A stretch of DNA of 64,000 nt from Streptomyces sp. NBC_00289 (GTDB taxonomy: Bacteria; Actinomycetota; Actinomycetes; Streptomycetales; Streptomycetaceae): assembly GCF_041435115.1 (NCBI RefSeq), contig NZ_CP108046.1, positions 2,542,001-2,606,000 of the forward strand, read 5' to 3'. The notes beneath the pieces are model-generated. The model was not told where the DNA came from and did not search any database. It worked only from the letters and a program-made list of their open reading frames with translations. Position numbers and translations under genes: made by a program. Each line of letters starts with the position of its first letter. Within the stretch, counting starts at the first letter, position 1. Of this stretch, positions 33,396-41,969 are shown in pieces.

Positions 33396-33814
33396 TCCCC
33401 CTCCTCCTTCCTGCGTGCGGCCGTGGACTTGCGGGCCCGTGGCCTGGGCTCCGGCCGCTCCTCACGTGCTTCCTTGAAGGCGCCGGATATCGTCTCGGCG
33501 GCGCCGGAGAGCGCCCCCTTGGACTTGCCGCGCGCGCCGGATTCGGTCATCTCGCCGACCAGGTCGGGGAGACCGGGGTTCTTGTGCGGACCGGACTCCA
33601 GGTCGAGTCGGTTGCACGCCTCGGCGAAGCGCAGGTAGGTGTCGACGCTGGCCACGACGACACGTACGTCGATCTTCAGGATCTCGATACCGACGAGGGA
33701 CACGCGTACGAATGCGTCGATGACGAGCCCCCTGTCGAGAATGAGCTCCAGAACGTCGTAGAGGCCGCTGCTGCCGCCTCCGCCGCCGCCCTGCTGTGCC
33801 GGAACTACGGTCAT
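33392..33814 (-). CDS. gvpA: Gas vesicle structural protein GvpA
   Basis: 140 residues. After a Gly run, the conserved GvpA core reads [57 protein letters not shown]. The last 60 residues are a charged extension rich in Lys, Arg and Glu that classical 70-residue GvpA lacks. ATG 33814 follows AAGGAGG. GvpA forms the ribs of the gas vesicle wall. The extension may keep the protein soluble or bind partners; it is typical of Streptomyces homologues. Confidence 0.95.
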   Translation of the reverse strand: MTVVPAQQGGGGGGSSGLYDVLELILDRGLVIDAFVRVSLVGIEILKIDVRVVVASVDTYLRFAEACNRLDLESGPHKNPGLPDLVGEMTESGARGKSKGALSGAAETISGAFKEAREERPEPRPRARKSTAARRKEEGE

Positions 33815-33875
33815 GCCGACCGAGCCTCCTTCTCCGTGGTTTCGGGTGTGGGTGTGCGCGCGGGGGGTCGGCGGC

Positions 33876-34241
33876 CTAGCGGCCGCCGGGCCTTCGTGTG
33901 TCGGACCGCCCGCGTTCGTAGCGACGGACACGGCGGTAGCCGGTGAGGGCGCCGTCCCGGTCGAGGTCCACCTGGTAGGTCGCCATCAGGCTCATCGTGT
34001 CGGGCACACGGGCGAGCTCCAGTACCTCCACCTCGAGCGACCAGCCGTCCGGCGTCTGCTCGAAGGACGACACGGTCTCGGCTTCCATGCCCGTCAGTTC
34101 GGCGAGCTGCGAGCGCGCGCTGCGCAGCACCTCGATGGGCTTGGGCCGGTCATCCGTCACAGTGCTTTCCGTACCTTCTTCGTCCTTTTTGGATTGATTC
34201 TCTGAATCGTGAGAGTTTGGTGTGCTCTTTGTGTTCGACAT
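33876..34241 (-). CDS. gvpO: Gas vesicle protein GvpO
   Basis: 121 residues. The N-terminal 35 residues are polar and AT-richer than surrounding DNA ([19 protein letters not shown]). The GvpO domain follows: [62 protein letters not shown] 34241 is preferred over GTG 34247 because AGAGG lies 6 nt before it. First gene of the cluster; the gap to the next upstream gene is only 60 bp and shows no terminator. Confidence 0.94.
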   Translation of the reverse strand: MSNTKSTPNSHDSENQSKKDEEGTESTVTDDRPKPIEVLRSARSQLAELTGMEAETVSSFEQTPDGWSLEVEVLELARVPDTMSLMATYQVDLDRDGALTGYRRVRRYERGRSDTRRPGGR

Positions 34242-34301
34242 GGCCACCTCTCACTCCGTGTGGCCGCGATGCGGATGGCCAAACCTTCTGCGGTGGGTGC
34301 G

Positions 34302-35229
34302 TCAGCCGCGCAGCTTGTCGAGCCTGCGCCGGGCCGGACCCAGGGCGCGGCCGCCGCGCATCACCTCGGCCCAGGGGTTGGTCCGGGCCTGTTCGACGGC
34401 GTCGGCGACGGTCCAGCGGCGGGCGTGGACGGCCGGATCGTCCAGCTGTGACCAGGTGATCGGGGTGGCCACGGGCGCGCCGGGCAGGGCGCGGACGCTG
34501 TACGGCGCGACCGCGGTCTGCGCGTAGGCGTTGCGCCCCACGTCGAGATAGAGCCGGTCGCCACGGTCCTTCTTGCGGGCGGCGGTGGTCAGCTCGTCCG
34601 GGTGCGCGGCGGCGAGGGTGTCGGCCACCGCCCGGCTGAACTCGCGCACCGCGTCGAAGTCGTCACCACCGGTGACCGGCACGACCACGTGCAGGCCGCG
34701 CGAACCGGTGGTCATCAGCGCCGAGGGCAGACCGAGCTCGTCGAGCAGCTCCCCCGTCAGCCGGGCCGCCGAGCGCACCGCCGAGAAGTCGTCCCCGGCC
34801 GGGTCGAGGTCGAAGACCATCCGGTCGGGCCGGTCCAGGTGTCCGACCCGGGACAGCCAGCGGTGCAGGGTCAGCGCGGCCTGGTCGGCGAGGTGCACCA
34901 GGGTGGCGGGTGTCGTCGCACACGGGGTGGCAGACGGTGCCGCCCTCCTTGGGGACCTCGACGCGGGTGATCCAGTCCGGGTAGCTCTCCGGGGTGTTCT
35001 TCTGCATGAAGCGGGGGCCGTCCACACCGTCGGGATGCCGTTCCAGCATCAGCGGACGGCCACGCAGGTGCGGCACCATGAACGGGGCGACGGCCCGGTA
35101 GTAGTCGACGAGGTCGCCCTTGGTGTACTCCCTCGTGTCCCGGCCGCCGGGAAAGAGCACCTTGCCGGGCCGGTGCACGCGCACCGTCCGCCGCCCGGCC
35201 CGCACCGTGCGGACGTCGTCGCCGCTCAC
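34302..35229 (-). pseudogene. LigD-type polymerase/primase-domain protein, frameshifted
   Basis: The N-terminal part (VRVHRPGKVLFPGG, VAPFMVPHLRGRPLMLERHPDG, FMQKNTPESYPDWI) and the C-terminal part (LTLHRWLSRVGHLDRPDRMVFDLDPAGDDF with catalytic DxD, then GLHVVVPV) lie in different frames. They join at TVCHPVCDD / TLVHLADQA, around 34905-34910, where one extra C shifts the frame. Removing it gives an intact protein of about 308 residues. Without it, translation from GTG 35229 ends at 34663 after 188 residues. This family makes ribonucleotide-preferring repair polymerases; no Ku or ligase gene is nearby. A sequencing error is possible. Confidence 0.8.
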
Positions 35230-37085
35230 CGCACGACCGCCTCCTCCACCAGCAGCCGCCCCGCCGCCGCGATGGACTCGGCGTCGATGCCCGCGGCGTG
35301 CAGCGACTCGTCCGGGGAGGCCGAGCCCGGCATCGTCCGTACGGCGAGACGCACCAGCCGGGGTACGGGACGCCCGTCTGTGAAGGCGTCGAGGACGGCG
35401 TCCCCGATTCCGCCCTCCTCGTGGTGGTCCTCCACGGTCAGCAGGCAGCCGGTCTCCTCGGCGGCCTGCCGCAGGGTGGGCCGGTCGACGGGCTTGACCG
35501 AGTACAGGTCGATCACCCGGACCTGGACGCCCTCGTCCCGGAGGGCGTCGGCGGCCTTCAGCGCCTCGTGGACGGTGACGCCCGCGGCGACGATCGTCAG
35601 CCGGTCCCGCTCCGAGGAGCGCAGCACCTTGCTGCCGCCGACCGGGAACTCCTCGTCGGGTCCGTAGATCACCGGCCCGGCGCCGCGCGAGGTGCGCAGG
35701 TAGCGGATGCCCTCCAGGCCGGCCATCTCGGCCACCAGCCGGGCGGTCTGGTTGGCGTCGCACGGGTACAGCACGGTCGAGCCGTACACCGACCGCATCA
35801 TCGCCAGGTCCTCCAGGCCCATCTGGCTCGGCCCGTCCTCCCCGATGGCGACGCCCGCGTGCGACCCGACGAGGTTGATGCCGGAGCCGCTGACCGCGGC
35901 CATCCGGATGAAGTCGTGGGCACGGGTCAGGAAGGACGCGAACGTGGCGGCGTACGGCACCCAGCCGCGGGACGCGAGGCCCACCGCCGCGCCGACCATC
36001 TGCTGCTCGGCGATGTAGCACTCGAAGTAGCGGTCCGGGTGTTCCTTGGCGAAGAGCTCTGCACGCGTGGAGTCGCCGACCTCGCCGTCCAGGGCGACCA
36101 CGTCGCCGCGCGCGCTGCCGAGCGCGGTGAGCGCCTGCCCGTACGCGTCCCGGGTGGCGACGCCCTTCTCGTGCTCCGCCTTGTCGAAGCGGGGCAGCTC
36201 GATCCGCCCGTCGCCGTGCACGGCGTGCAGCATGCGGGCGGTCGGCGGTTCGTGCACCCGGACGCGGAGGTCGCGCGGGCCGCCGAGTTCGGCGATCGCC
36301 TCCTCGGCCTCCGGCAGCGGCTTGCCGTGCTGGCCCTCGCGGTCCTCGACCGCGGCGACGCCCTTGCCCTTCAGCGTGCGGGCGATGATCGCGGTCGGCT
36401 GGCCGGTCGTCGACCTCGCCTCGCCGTACGCGCGGTCGATCGCGTCGACGTCGTGCCCGTCGATCTCGACGGTGTGCCAGCCGAAGGCCTGGAAGCGGCG
36501 CGCGTAGGCGTCGAGGTCGTGGCCGTGCCGGGTGGGGCCGCGCTGGCCGAGCCGGTTGACGTCGACGATCGCGGTGAGGTTGTCGAGGTGCTCGTGGCCG
36601 GCGTGCTCGGCGGCCTCCCAGACCGAGCCCTCGGCCATCTCGCTGTCCCCGCACAGCACCCACACGCGGTAGCCCGTATGGTCCAGCCGCTTGCCGGACA
36701 ATGCGATGCCGACCCCCACGGGCAGCCCCTGCCCGAGCGAGCCGGTGGCCGTCTCAACCCACGGCAGCCGCCGGGGCGTCGGGTGCCCTTCGAGACGGCT
36801 GCCCAGCTTGCGGAAGGTGAGCAGTTCGGCGTCGTCGATGGCACCGACCGCCTTGTAGGCGGCGTACAGCAGGGGCGAGGCGTGCCCCTTGGAGAGGATG
36901 AACCGGTCGTTTCCGGGGTGTTCGGGGCGCTCGAAGTCGGAGCGGAAGTGGTTGGCGAGGAGTACGGCCATCAGGTCGGCGGCCGACATCGACGAGGTCG
37001 GGTGCCCTGAGCCCGCCGCGGCTGCGGCACGCACACTGTCCACGCGCAACTGCTGGCCCAGTTCGACGAGTTCAGCGGTGTTCAT
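35226..37085 (-). CDS. tkt: Transketolase
   Basis: 619 residues, full length. The thiamine diphosphate motif is GDSEMAEGSVWEAAEHAG to NRLGQRG. The N-terminal part has AAAGSGHPTSSMSAADLM and SKGHASPLLYA; the pyrimidine-binding half has YIAEQQMVGAAVGLASRG and the C-terminal domain SVKPVDRPTL. ATG 37085 follows AAGGA; the frame upstream is proline-rich without a binding site. Its stop overlaps the start of the LigD-like gene by 4 nt, so a metabolic enzyme is coupled to a repair-type gene, and the gvp genes follow on the same strand. Confidence 0.95.
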   Translation of the reverse strand: MNTAELVELGQQLRVDSVRAAAAAGSGHPTSSMSAADLMAVLLANHFRSDFERPEHPGNDRFILSKGHASPLLYAAYKAVGAIDDAELLTFRKLGSRLEGHPTPRRLPWVETATGSLGQGLPVGVGIALSGKRLDHTGYRVWVLCGDSEMAEGSVWEAAEHAGHEHLDNLTAIVDVNRLGQRGPTRHGHDLDAYARRFQAFGWHTVEIDGHDVDAIDRAYGEARSTTGQPTAIIARTLKGKGVAAVEDREGQHGKPLPEAEEAIAELGGPRDLRVRVHEPPTARMLHAVHGDGRIELPRFDKAEHEKGVATRDAYGQALTALGSARGDVVALDGEVGDSTRAELFAKEHPDRYFECYIAEQQMVGAAVGLASRGWVPYAATFASFLTRAHDFIRMAAVSGSGINLVGSHAGVAIGEDGPSQMGLEDLAMMRSVYGSTVLYPCDANQTARLVAEMAGLEGIRYLRTSRGAGPVIYGPDEEFPVGGSKVLRSSERDRLTIVAAGVTVHEALKAADALRDEGVQVRVIDLYSVKPVDRPTLRQAAEETGCLLTVEDHHEEGGIGDAVLDAFTDGRPVPRLVRLAVRTMPGSASPDESLHAAGIDAESIAAAGRLLVEEAVVR

Positions 37086-37319
37086 GAATCTCCTTCCACG
37101 AGCGCGTCCGACGAACCGCCGGACCGCTTGACGGGTCCCGGAGTCCCGGCGGGCTGACCGCCGGGCCGGGAACGGGGGGCTTGGGCCCGGAGCCCGGTCG
37201 GTGCTCGGCGGGCTCGGGGCGGGGTCGTGTCCTGGCGGGCTCTGACTGGCCGGCTCCTGGCGCTTCGGGGCCGGCAAGCCTTCCGCGTCCCCCTGGGCGG
37301 GGCACCCAAACGTCGGCCG

Positions 37320-37343
37320 GTTTCCGCGGGGGACGCCGGGTAC
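37320..37343 (+). promoter_or_regulatory. SigB-type promoter upstream of the F420 oxidoreductase
   Basis: GTTT (37320-37323), 14 bp, then GGGTAC (37338-37343) matches GNNT-N14-16-GGGTAY exactly. It lies about 78 nt before ATG 37421 within the 335-bp divergent gap 37086-37420. The other half of the gap holds a CCCGGCGG/CCGCCGGG hairpin (37145-37165) on the transketolase side and no gene. Confidence 0.55.
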
Positions 37344-37420
37344 CCGGGCGGCGACCCATCCGTCCCCCCGTCGCGGAGTTCCCGACCCGCCTCCGCAGCG
37401 GAGTCACCGGAGGTACCCCC

Positions 37421-38377
37421 ATGCCCGAATACGGCTACTTCCTGTCGTGCGAGGAGTTCGGCCCCGCCGATCTGGTCGAGCAGGCGAGGATGGCCGAGCA
37501 GGCCGGCTTCCAGTCGCTGTGGATCTCGGACCACTACCACCCGTGGAACGACGCACAGGGGCAGAGCCCCTTCGTCTGGTCGGTGATCGGTGCGATCTCG
37601 GAGGCGGTGTCGTTGCCGATAGGGACGGCGGTGACCTGCCCGACCGTGCGGATGCATCCCGCGGTGGTGGCCCAGGCGGCGGCGACCGCCGCCGTGATGA
37701 CGAACGGCCGCTTCCGGCTGGGCGTCGGCAGCGGCGAGGCCCTCAACGAGCACATCCTCGGCCATGTCTGGCCGCCCGCGAACGTACGCCTGGAGATGCT
37801 GGAGGAGGCGATCCAGGTGATGCGCCGGCTGTTCACCGGCGAGGAGGTCAGCCACTACGGCACCCACTACAAGGTGGAGAACGCCCGCCTGTACACGGTC
37901 CCCGACGAGCCCGTCCCGATCGACGTCTCGGGCTTCGGCCCCGCGGCGACGAAGCTCGCGGCGCGGGTGGGCGACGGCTACGTCACGATGATGCCGGACG
38001 AGTCGATGGTCGAGCAGTTCCGCAAGGGCGGCGGGGGCGCCAAGCCGGTGAGCGGCGGCACCAAGGTCTGCTACGGCACCGACCGCGACGAGGCCGTACG
38101 GACCGTCCGCAAGCTCTGGTACAACGAGCTGCTGCCGGGCGAGATGGGTCAGATCCTGCCCTCGCCGCGGCACTTCGAGCAGCTCCAGCCACTGGTCACC
38201 GAGGAGATGGTGAGGGAGAAGTCGGTGTGCGGGGACGACGTCGACGAGCATGTCGCCGCGCTGTCCGCCTTCGCCGACGCGGGCTTCGACCGCGTCTACG
38301 TCAACCAGATCGGCGCCGACCAGCGAGGCTTCTTCGACTTCTACCGCACGAAGGTGCTGCCGCAGCTCCAGGGCTGA
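37421..38377 (+). CDS. F420-dependent LLM-class oxidoreductase (TIGR03557 type)
   Basis: 318 residues. The bacterial-luciferase-like TIM barrel shows GYFLSCEEFGPADLVEQARMAEQAGF, WISDHYHPWNDAQGQSPFVW, TAVTCPTVRMHPAVVAQAAAT, RFRLGVGSGEALNEH and AATKLAARVGDGYV. This subgroup is related to F420-dependent glucose-6-phosphate dehydrogenase but lacks proven substrate. ATG 37421 follows GGAGG. The SigB-type promoter suggests stress induction. Divergent from transketolase, convergent with a holin-like gene. Confidence 0.93.
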   Translation: MPEYGYFLSCEEFGPADLVEQARMAEQAGFQSLWISDHYHPWNDAQGQSPFVWSVIGAISEAVSLPIGTAVTCPTVRMHPAVVAQAAATAAVMTNGRFRLGVGSGEALNEHILGHVWPPANVRLEMLEEAIQVMRRLFTGEEVSHYGTHYKVENARLYTVPDEPVPIDVSGFGPAATKLAARVGDGYVTMMPDESMVEQFRKGGGGAKPVSGGTKVCYGTDRDEAVRTVRKLWYNELLPGEMGQILPSPRHFEQLQPLVTEEMVREKSVCGDDVDEHVAALSAFADAGFDRVYVNQIGADQRGFFDFYRTKVLPQLQG

Positions 38378-38456
38378 GCCTCCCGGGCCCAAGCCGGGAA
38401 CGACGCGGACGACGCGGACGACACCGACGACACGAACGACACGGACACGAACGAAC

Positions 38457-38491
38457 GGCGCGACGGGAGCTCTTCGCCCTCCCGTCGCGCC
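38457..38491. terminator. Strong bidirectional hairpin
   Basis: A perfect 13-bp stem GGCGCGACGGGAG (38457-38469) and CTCCCGTCGCGCC (38479-38491) has a 9-nt loop. It follows a stretch of GACGCGGAC/GACACGAAC-type direct repeats (38400-38456). Between convergent genes. Confidence 0.8.
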
Positions 38492-38519
38492 GTGATTTCC
38501 CCGTACTGCCCGTACGGCG

Positions 38520-39020
38520 TCACGCCGGCCGGTGCGGCGGTTCGGGGTCGGCGCCGGCCTCGGCCGGGCTCGTGCCGGGACGGGCGGGCGGGGCGGCGGG
38601 CATGGGCGGAACGGGCGTGCCGGTCGGCGCGGCGGGCACCGCGGGGTCCGGAACCTGCCGCTCACCCGCGACACGGTCGTCACCGGCGACGGCCTCGCGG
38701 CCCGCGCCGAACCGTCCCGCGTGTGCTCCGCCCGGCCGGGCCGCCTCGCGCAGCGCGTAGGCGACGGCGCCCAGGATCACGGCGGTGATCAGCGCGGCCG
38801 CCCAGTCGGGCAGACCGAGGGCGAGGGCCAGGCCCACGGCGAGCGCGACGGCCGCGCCCGCGTACAGGGCTGCGGCGCCGGACGCGGCGTACAGCCCTGC
38901 CGTACGGCGTTGCTTGCGGGTCTGCTCGCGCAGTTCGTCGCGCACGGTCTCGCGCGCCACCTGCGCCAGTTCGTCGACGAGTTGACGGTCCAGATGCTCC
39001 AGATGTTCCAAGCGGTCCAT
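38520..39020 (-). CDS. Phage-holin-like membrane protein (Actinobacterial Holin-X/DUF1469 type)
   Basis: 166 residues. The N-terminal helix is charged (MDRLEHLEHLDRQLVDELAQVARETVRDELREQTRKQRRT). Two membrane segments follow (GLYAASGAAALYAGAAVALAVGLALAL and DWAAALITAVILGAVAYAL), then an Ala/Pro-rich tail. ATG 39020 is taken as the start of the conserved part. These proteins are not phage genes in Streptomyces; the role is unknown. Confidence 0.82.
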   Translation of the reverse strand: MDRLEHLEHLDRQLVDELAQVARETVRDELREQTRKQRRTAGLYAASGAAALYAGAAVALAVGLALALGLPDWAAALITAVILGAVAYALREAARPGGAHAGRFGAGREAVAGDDRVAGERQVPDPAVPAAPTGTPVPPMPAAPPARPGTSPAEAGADPEPPHRPA

Positions 39021-39113
39021 GCCTCTCGGATACCCGCCAATCGGCGCGTGAGGCCCCCTCTTTCCGCCCCCCGCACGGCCTCGCCCACCCCTCCCCACTC
39101 CCGTGTCCCCCAA

Positions 39114-39180
39114 CTAGTGCCGCAACAGGCAACGTTCGCCCCGTCGCGACGCCCGGCAAACGTTGCCTGCCCGGCACTAG
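39114..39180. promoter_or_regulatory. 67-bp concentric palindrome just upstream of the VOC gene
   Basis: Outer arms CTAGTGCCG and CGGCACTAG, then CAGGCAACGTT and AACGTTGCCTG, enclose a central CGTCGCGACG (39142-39151). All are centred on the same point near 39147. The right arm ends 10 nt before ATG 39191 and overlaps a TAGGCT -10-like box (39178-39183), so the transcript may be leaderless and the palindrome an operator or a transcribed hairpin. Confidence 0.65.
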
Positions 39181-39190
39181 GCTTGTCCTC

Positions 39191-39538
39191 ATGGACATTC
39201 TGGGAGCCACGCTGCGCGTCTGCGTCGACGACCTGGAGACCGCGGTCCCCTTCTACGAACGGCTGGCGGGCGGCACGGCCCTGCGCTTCGAGCGCGGCGG
39301 CGTCGAGGTGGCCGCGGTCGGCTGCTTCCTGTTGATGAGCGGCCCGGCGGCCGAGCTGGAGCTGCTGCGCAAGGTCGCCGCGACGATCGCCGTCAAGGAC
39401 GTCGAAGAGGCCCACGAGGTGCTCAGCGAGCTGGGCGCCCGCATCATCGCGGGCCCGGTCGCGACACCGGCGGGCCGCAACCTGATCGCGATGCACCCGG
39501 ACGGGGCGGTGTACGAGTACGTGGACCGCGGACCGTAG
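39191..39538 (+). CDS. VOC-superfamily (glyoxalase-fold) protein
   Basis: 115 residues in one beta-alpha-beta-beta-beta repeat pair: LGATLRVCVDDLETAVPFYERLAG, then AATIAVKDVEEAHEVLSELGARIIAGPVATPAGRNLIAMHPDGAVYEYVDRG. A C-terminal glutamate in the YEYV strand is the likely metal or ligand contact. No ribosome-binding site precedes the ATG; TAGGCT 8 nt upstream fits a leaderless transcript. The concentric palindrome covers the promoter. Substrate unknown. Confidence 0.85.
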   Translation: MDILGATLRVCVDDLETAVPFYERLAGGTALRFERGGVEVAAVGCFLLMSGPAAELELLRKVAATIAVKDVEEAHEVLSELGARIIAGPVATPAGRNLIAMHPDGAVYEYVDRGP

Positions 39539-39665
39539 CCCCTTCGCGACCCGGCGGGCCGGCTCGGCTCCCCGGCGCCGATATTCCGCGCGCGGCCCTG
39601 CCCCGCCGCCGTACAGTCGGGCCCGGTCGGGGGGCTACGACGGCGTGAGGGATCGGGAACAGCGG

Positions 39666-40022
39666 ATGAGCGAGCAGCACACCTACCGGGTGATCGTCCG
39701 GGGCACGTGGGACGGACTCACCGACGAGGCCCGCGCCCGGCTGCTCGCCGAGGCCGCCGACCACGGCCTGACGAGCATGCGGTTCACCGAGGACGGCACG
39801 CTGTCGTACGAGCCGTCGCCGCTCAAGCACTTCTCGATGCGGTACGTCGTCGTGTCGGACGCGGCGGACGGCGAGGAGATGGCCGGGGCGATCGCGGAGG
39901 ACCGGGCCGAAACCGCGCTGCGCGGGCTCGGTCACGGCTTCGGCGAGCTGAGGTCGACGGTCACGGACCTGGACACGATGAAGGTCAACCGGAAGTCCGC
40001 GGCCCGGTCATCTCGGCGGTGA
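39666..40022 (+). CDS. DUF6204-like conserved protein
   Basis: 118 residues and soluble. Pattern: TYRVIVRGTWDGLTDEARARLLAEAADHG, LTSMRFTEDGTLSYEPSPLKHFSMRYVVV, ending basic (KVNRKSAARSSRR). ATG 39666 is taken as the start of the conserved region; GTG 39645 is an in-frame alternative. Its 3' end overlaps the convergent GNAT gene by 38 nt. Function unknown. Confidence 0.8.
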   Translation: MSEQHTYRVIVRGTWDGLTDEARARLLAEAADHGLTSMRFTEDGTLSYEPSPLKHFSMRYVVVSDAADGEEMAGAIAEDRAETALRGLGHGFGELRSTVTDLDTMKVNRKSAARSSRR

Positions 40023-40545
40023 TCGCCCAGCGCTGGTGATCGCGCCAGGCACCGTCGAGGAAGATCATGCCGGGCGAGAAGCCTTCCAGGCGGAAGCCGC
40101 AGCCGCGGGCGAGCGCGATCGAGGCGGCGTTGCCGGGCTGCACGTTGATCTCCAGCCGGTGCAGGCGCATGGGCCCGAACGCGTGGCGGACCACGAGGCC
40201 CAGCCCCTCGCGCATCAGCCCGCGCCCGGCGGCGTGCGCGAAGGCCCCGTAGCCGAGGGCCCCGCACTGGAAGCCGCCCTCGACGATGTTGTTGATGTTG
40301 ATGAACCCGGCGATGCCGCCGCCGTCCTTCTCGCACACCAGGAACCCGGCCCGGGCCGGATCCTCGATCAGCCGCCCCGCGTACGCGGTGTAGGCGGCGA
40401 CCCGGTCCGGCGGGAAGAGCCAGGGATGGTGCAGGTCCTTGCTCTCCCGGGCCCGGGCGGTGAACTCGGCGCCGTCCTCGTAGGTGAAGTGGCGTATCCC
40501 CACCCGGGGGCCCTCGGCGAGATAGCGGGAAGTGTGATGAGGCAC
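39985..40545 (-). CDS. GNAT-family N-acetyltransferase (RimJ/RimL type)
   Basis: 186 residues. The acetyl-CoA-binding region reads GYGAFAHAAGRGLMREGLGLVVRHAFGPMRLHRLEINVQPGNAASIALARGCGFRLEG, typical of RimJ/RimL-like acetyltransferases of protein N-termini or small molecules. GTG 40545 is the start. The last 38 nt overlap the 3' end of the convergent DUF6204-like gene. Confidence 0.92.
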   Translation of the reverse strand: MPHHTSRYLAEGPRVGIRHFTYEDGAEFTARARESKDLHHPWLFPPDRVAAYTAYAGRLIEDPARAGFLVCEKDGGGIAGFININNIVEGGFQCGALGYGAFAHAAGRGLMREGLGLVVRHAFGPMRLHRLEINVQPGNAASIALARGCGFRLEGFSPGMIFLDGAWRDHQRWAITAEMTGPRTSG

Positions 40546-40591
40546 CCGGTCACCCTACGGCGGTCACCTGCGGAGGGGCGCGGCGGAGCGT

Positions 40592-40834
40592 TCACCTGCG
40601 CCGTCCCATGAAGTACGCCCCGCACAGCGCTCCGATGAGGCCGGTGGCGAGTAGGGCCGTCCACAACGGCATCGTCACCTCGGGAACCAGCAGCCTGATC
40701 CTGGTGTCGCGGGTGTTCTCGAAGATGAAGATCAGGGCGAGGACGCCGAGCAGCAGCACGGCGATCCTGGCGGGCGTCATCCTCCGCCGTTTGTCACCGG
40801 TCCGGCTCCTGCTTTCGGAGGTCTTCGGGCTCAT
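40592..40834 (-). CDS. LapA-domain (DUF1049) membrane protein
   Basis: 80 residues. A charged N-terminus (SPKTSESRSRTGDKRRR) precedes two membrane segments: IAVLLLGVLALIFIFENT and PLWTALLATGLIGALCGAYF. The central motif FENTRDTRIRLLVPEVTMPLW matches LapA-like proteins. ATG 40834 is chosen over the longer frame, which lacks a binding site. In E. coli, LapA-type proteins help organise lipopolysaccharide assembly; in actinobacteria the role is unknown. Confidence 0.82.
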   Translation of the reverse strand: MSPKTSESRSRTGDKRRRMTPARIAVLLLGVLALIFIFENTRDTRIRLLVPEVTMPLWTALLATGLIGALCGAYFMGRRR

Positions 40835-41042
40835 ACATCCAGCATGGTCCGCCCTGGCCCGTCCCGCGCGGTGAGCACCGGCTCGTGGAGCGGGGCATGA
40901 GCCGTACGAGTGACCCGGCCGCGCTCCGCCCACCGGCTCCGCCTGCCGGGTGGCCGCGCCGCGGGACGCACGGCAGGTCTCCTGACGGGGACCCGAGGGG
41001 CGGCACACCGCCCGGCGGCCGTGTCCGTACGGTGCTCGCCGC

Positions 41043-41969
41043 TCAGCGAAGTGCCGGTTCGTCGAACGTCAACGTGCCCGCGTCCGCGTCGAGTTCCGCG
41101 GTCATGCCGAGCGGGATCGTCGACGCGTCGTCGCAGTGCCCGAATCCGAACTCCTCGACCACGGGTACGCCCAGGCCGCCGAGCCGGTCGGCGAGGACCG
41201 CGCGCACCCCTTCGTACGGACCGCACCCGGCCCACGACCCCAGTGCGACGCCCGCGACGCCGTCCAGCCAGCCGGCGCGCAGGAGCTGGGTCAGCATGCG
41301 GTCGACGCGGTACGCCGGTTCGCCGATGTCCTCGAGCAGGAGCAGCCCGCCCCGGGCGCCGGGCAGGGCGTGCGGCGTGCCGAGGTCGGAGGCGAGCAGG
41401 CTGAGGCAGCCGCCGAGCGTGACCCCGCGGGCCCGGCCGGGCACCAGGGCTCCGCCGCCCGAGGCGGTGAGGGTGCGCACCGACTCCGGCGCGAAGAGCG
41501 TGGCCCGCAGCTGGTCCTGGGCCCGTGCGCTCTTGATGAAGTCCGCGCCCGCCGCCGCGGGGCCGTACAGCGTGACCAGCCCCAGCCGGGTGGCGAACGC
41601 CTGCTGGAGCACCGTGATGTCGCTGAAGCCGGCCAGCACCTTCGGCCCGGCCGCCCGCATCGCCTCCCAGTCGAGCAGGTCCACCATCCGCTGGATCCCG
41701 TAGCCGCCGCGCGCGCACAGCACGGCGTCCACGGACGGGTCGCACCACGCACGCTGCAGGTCCGCGGCCCGGTCGGCGTCCGAGCCCGCCAGGTAGCCCA
41801 ACGCGCCGTGCCGGTCGAGCACATGGGAGCCCACGACCGGGTCGAGGTCCCAGCCCCGCAGTACGTCGAGTCCGGCCTGGAGCCGTTCCTCGGGCACGGG
41901 CCCGCTGGTCGCGACGACGGCCACGCGGGCGCCGGGGGCGAGCCGGGGCGGCCGCAGCAGTTGCCTCAT
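41043..41969 (-). CDS. LD-carboxypeptidase (peptidase family S66)
   Basis: 308 residues. The nucleophile serine lies in LAGFSDITVLQQ (about residue 116), with the arginine/glycine loop CARGGYGIQR. The glutamate and histidine come from LLLEDIGEPAYRVDR and EFGFGHCDD. S66 enzymes remove D-alanine from the L,D-linked tetrapeptide of recycled murein. ATG 41969 overlaps the upstream S9 peptidase gene by 4 nt. It is the last gene of a four-peptidase operon. No signal peptide is present, which suits a cytoplasmic recycling role. Confidence 0.94.
   Translation of the reverse strand: MRQLLRPPRLAPGARVAVVATSGPVPEERLQAGLDVLRGWDLDPVVGSHVLDRHGALGYLAGSDADRAADLQRAWCDPSVDAVLCARGGYGIQRMVDLLDWEAMRAAGPKVLAGFSDITVLQQAFATRLGLVTLYGPAAAGADFIKSARAQDQLRATLFAPESVRTLTASGGGALVPGRARGVTLGGCLSLLASDLGTPHALPGARGGLLLLEDIGEPAYRVDRMLTQLLRAGWLDGVAGVALGSWAGCGPYEGVRAVLADRLGGLGVPVVEEFGFGHCDDASTIPLGMTAELDADAGTLTFDEPALR

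Noticed and set aside
38520..39020. Holin-like gene as evidence of a prophage
   Set aside because: No other phage genes are near. This holin-like family is a common chromosomal membrane protein in actinobacteria.
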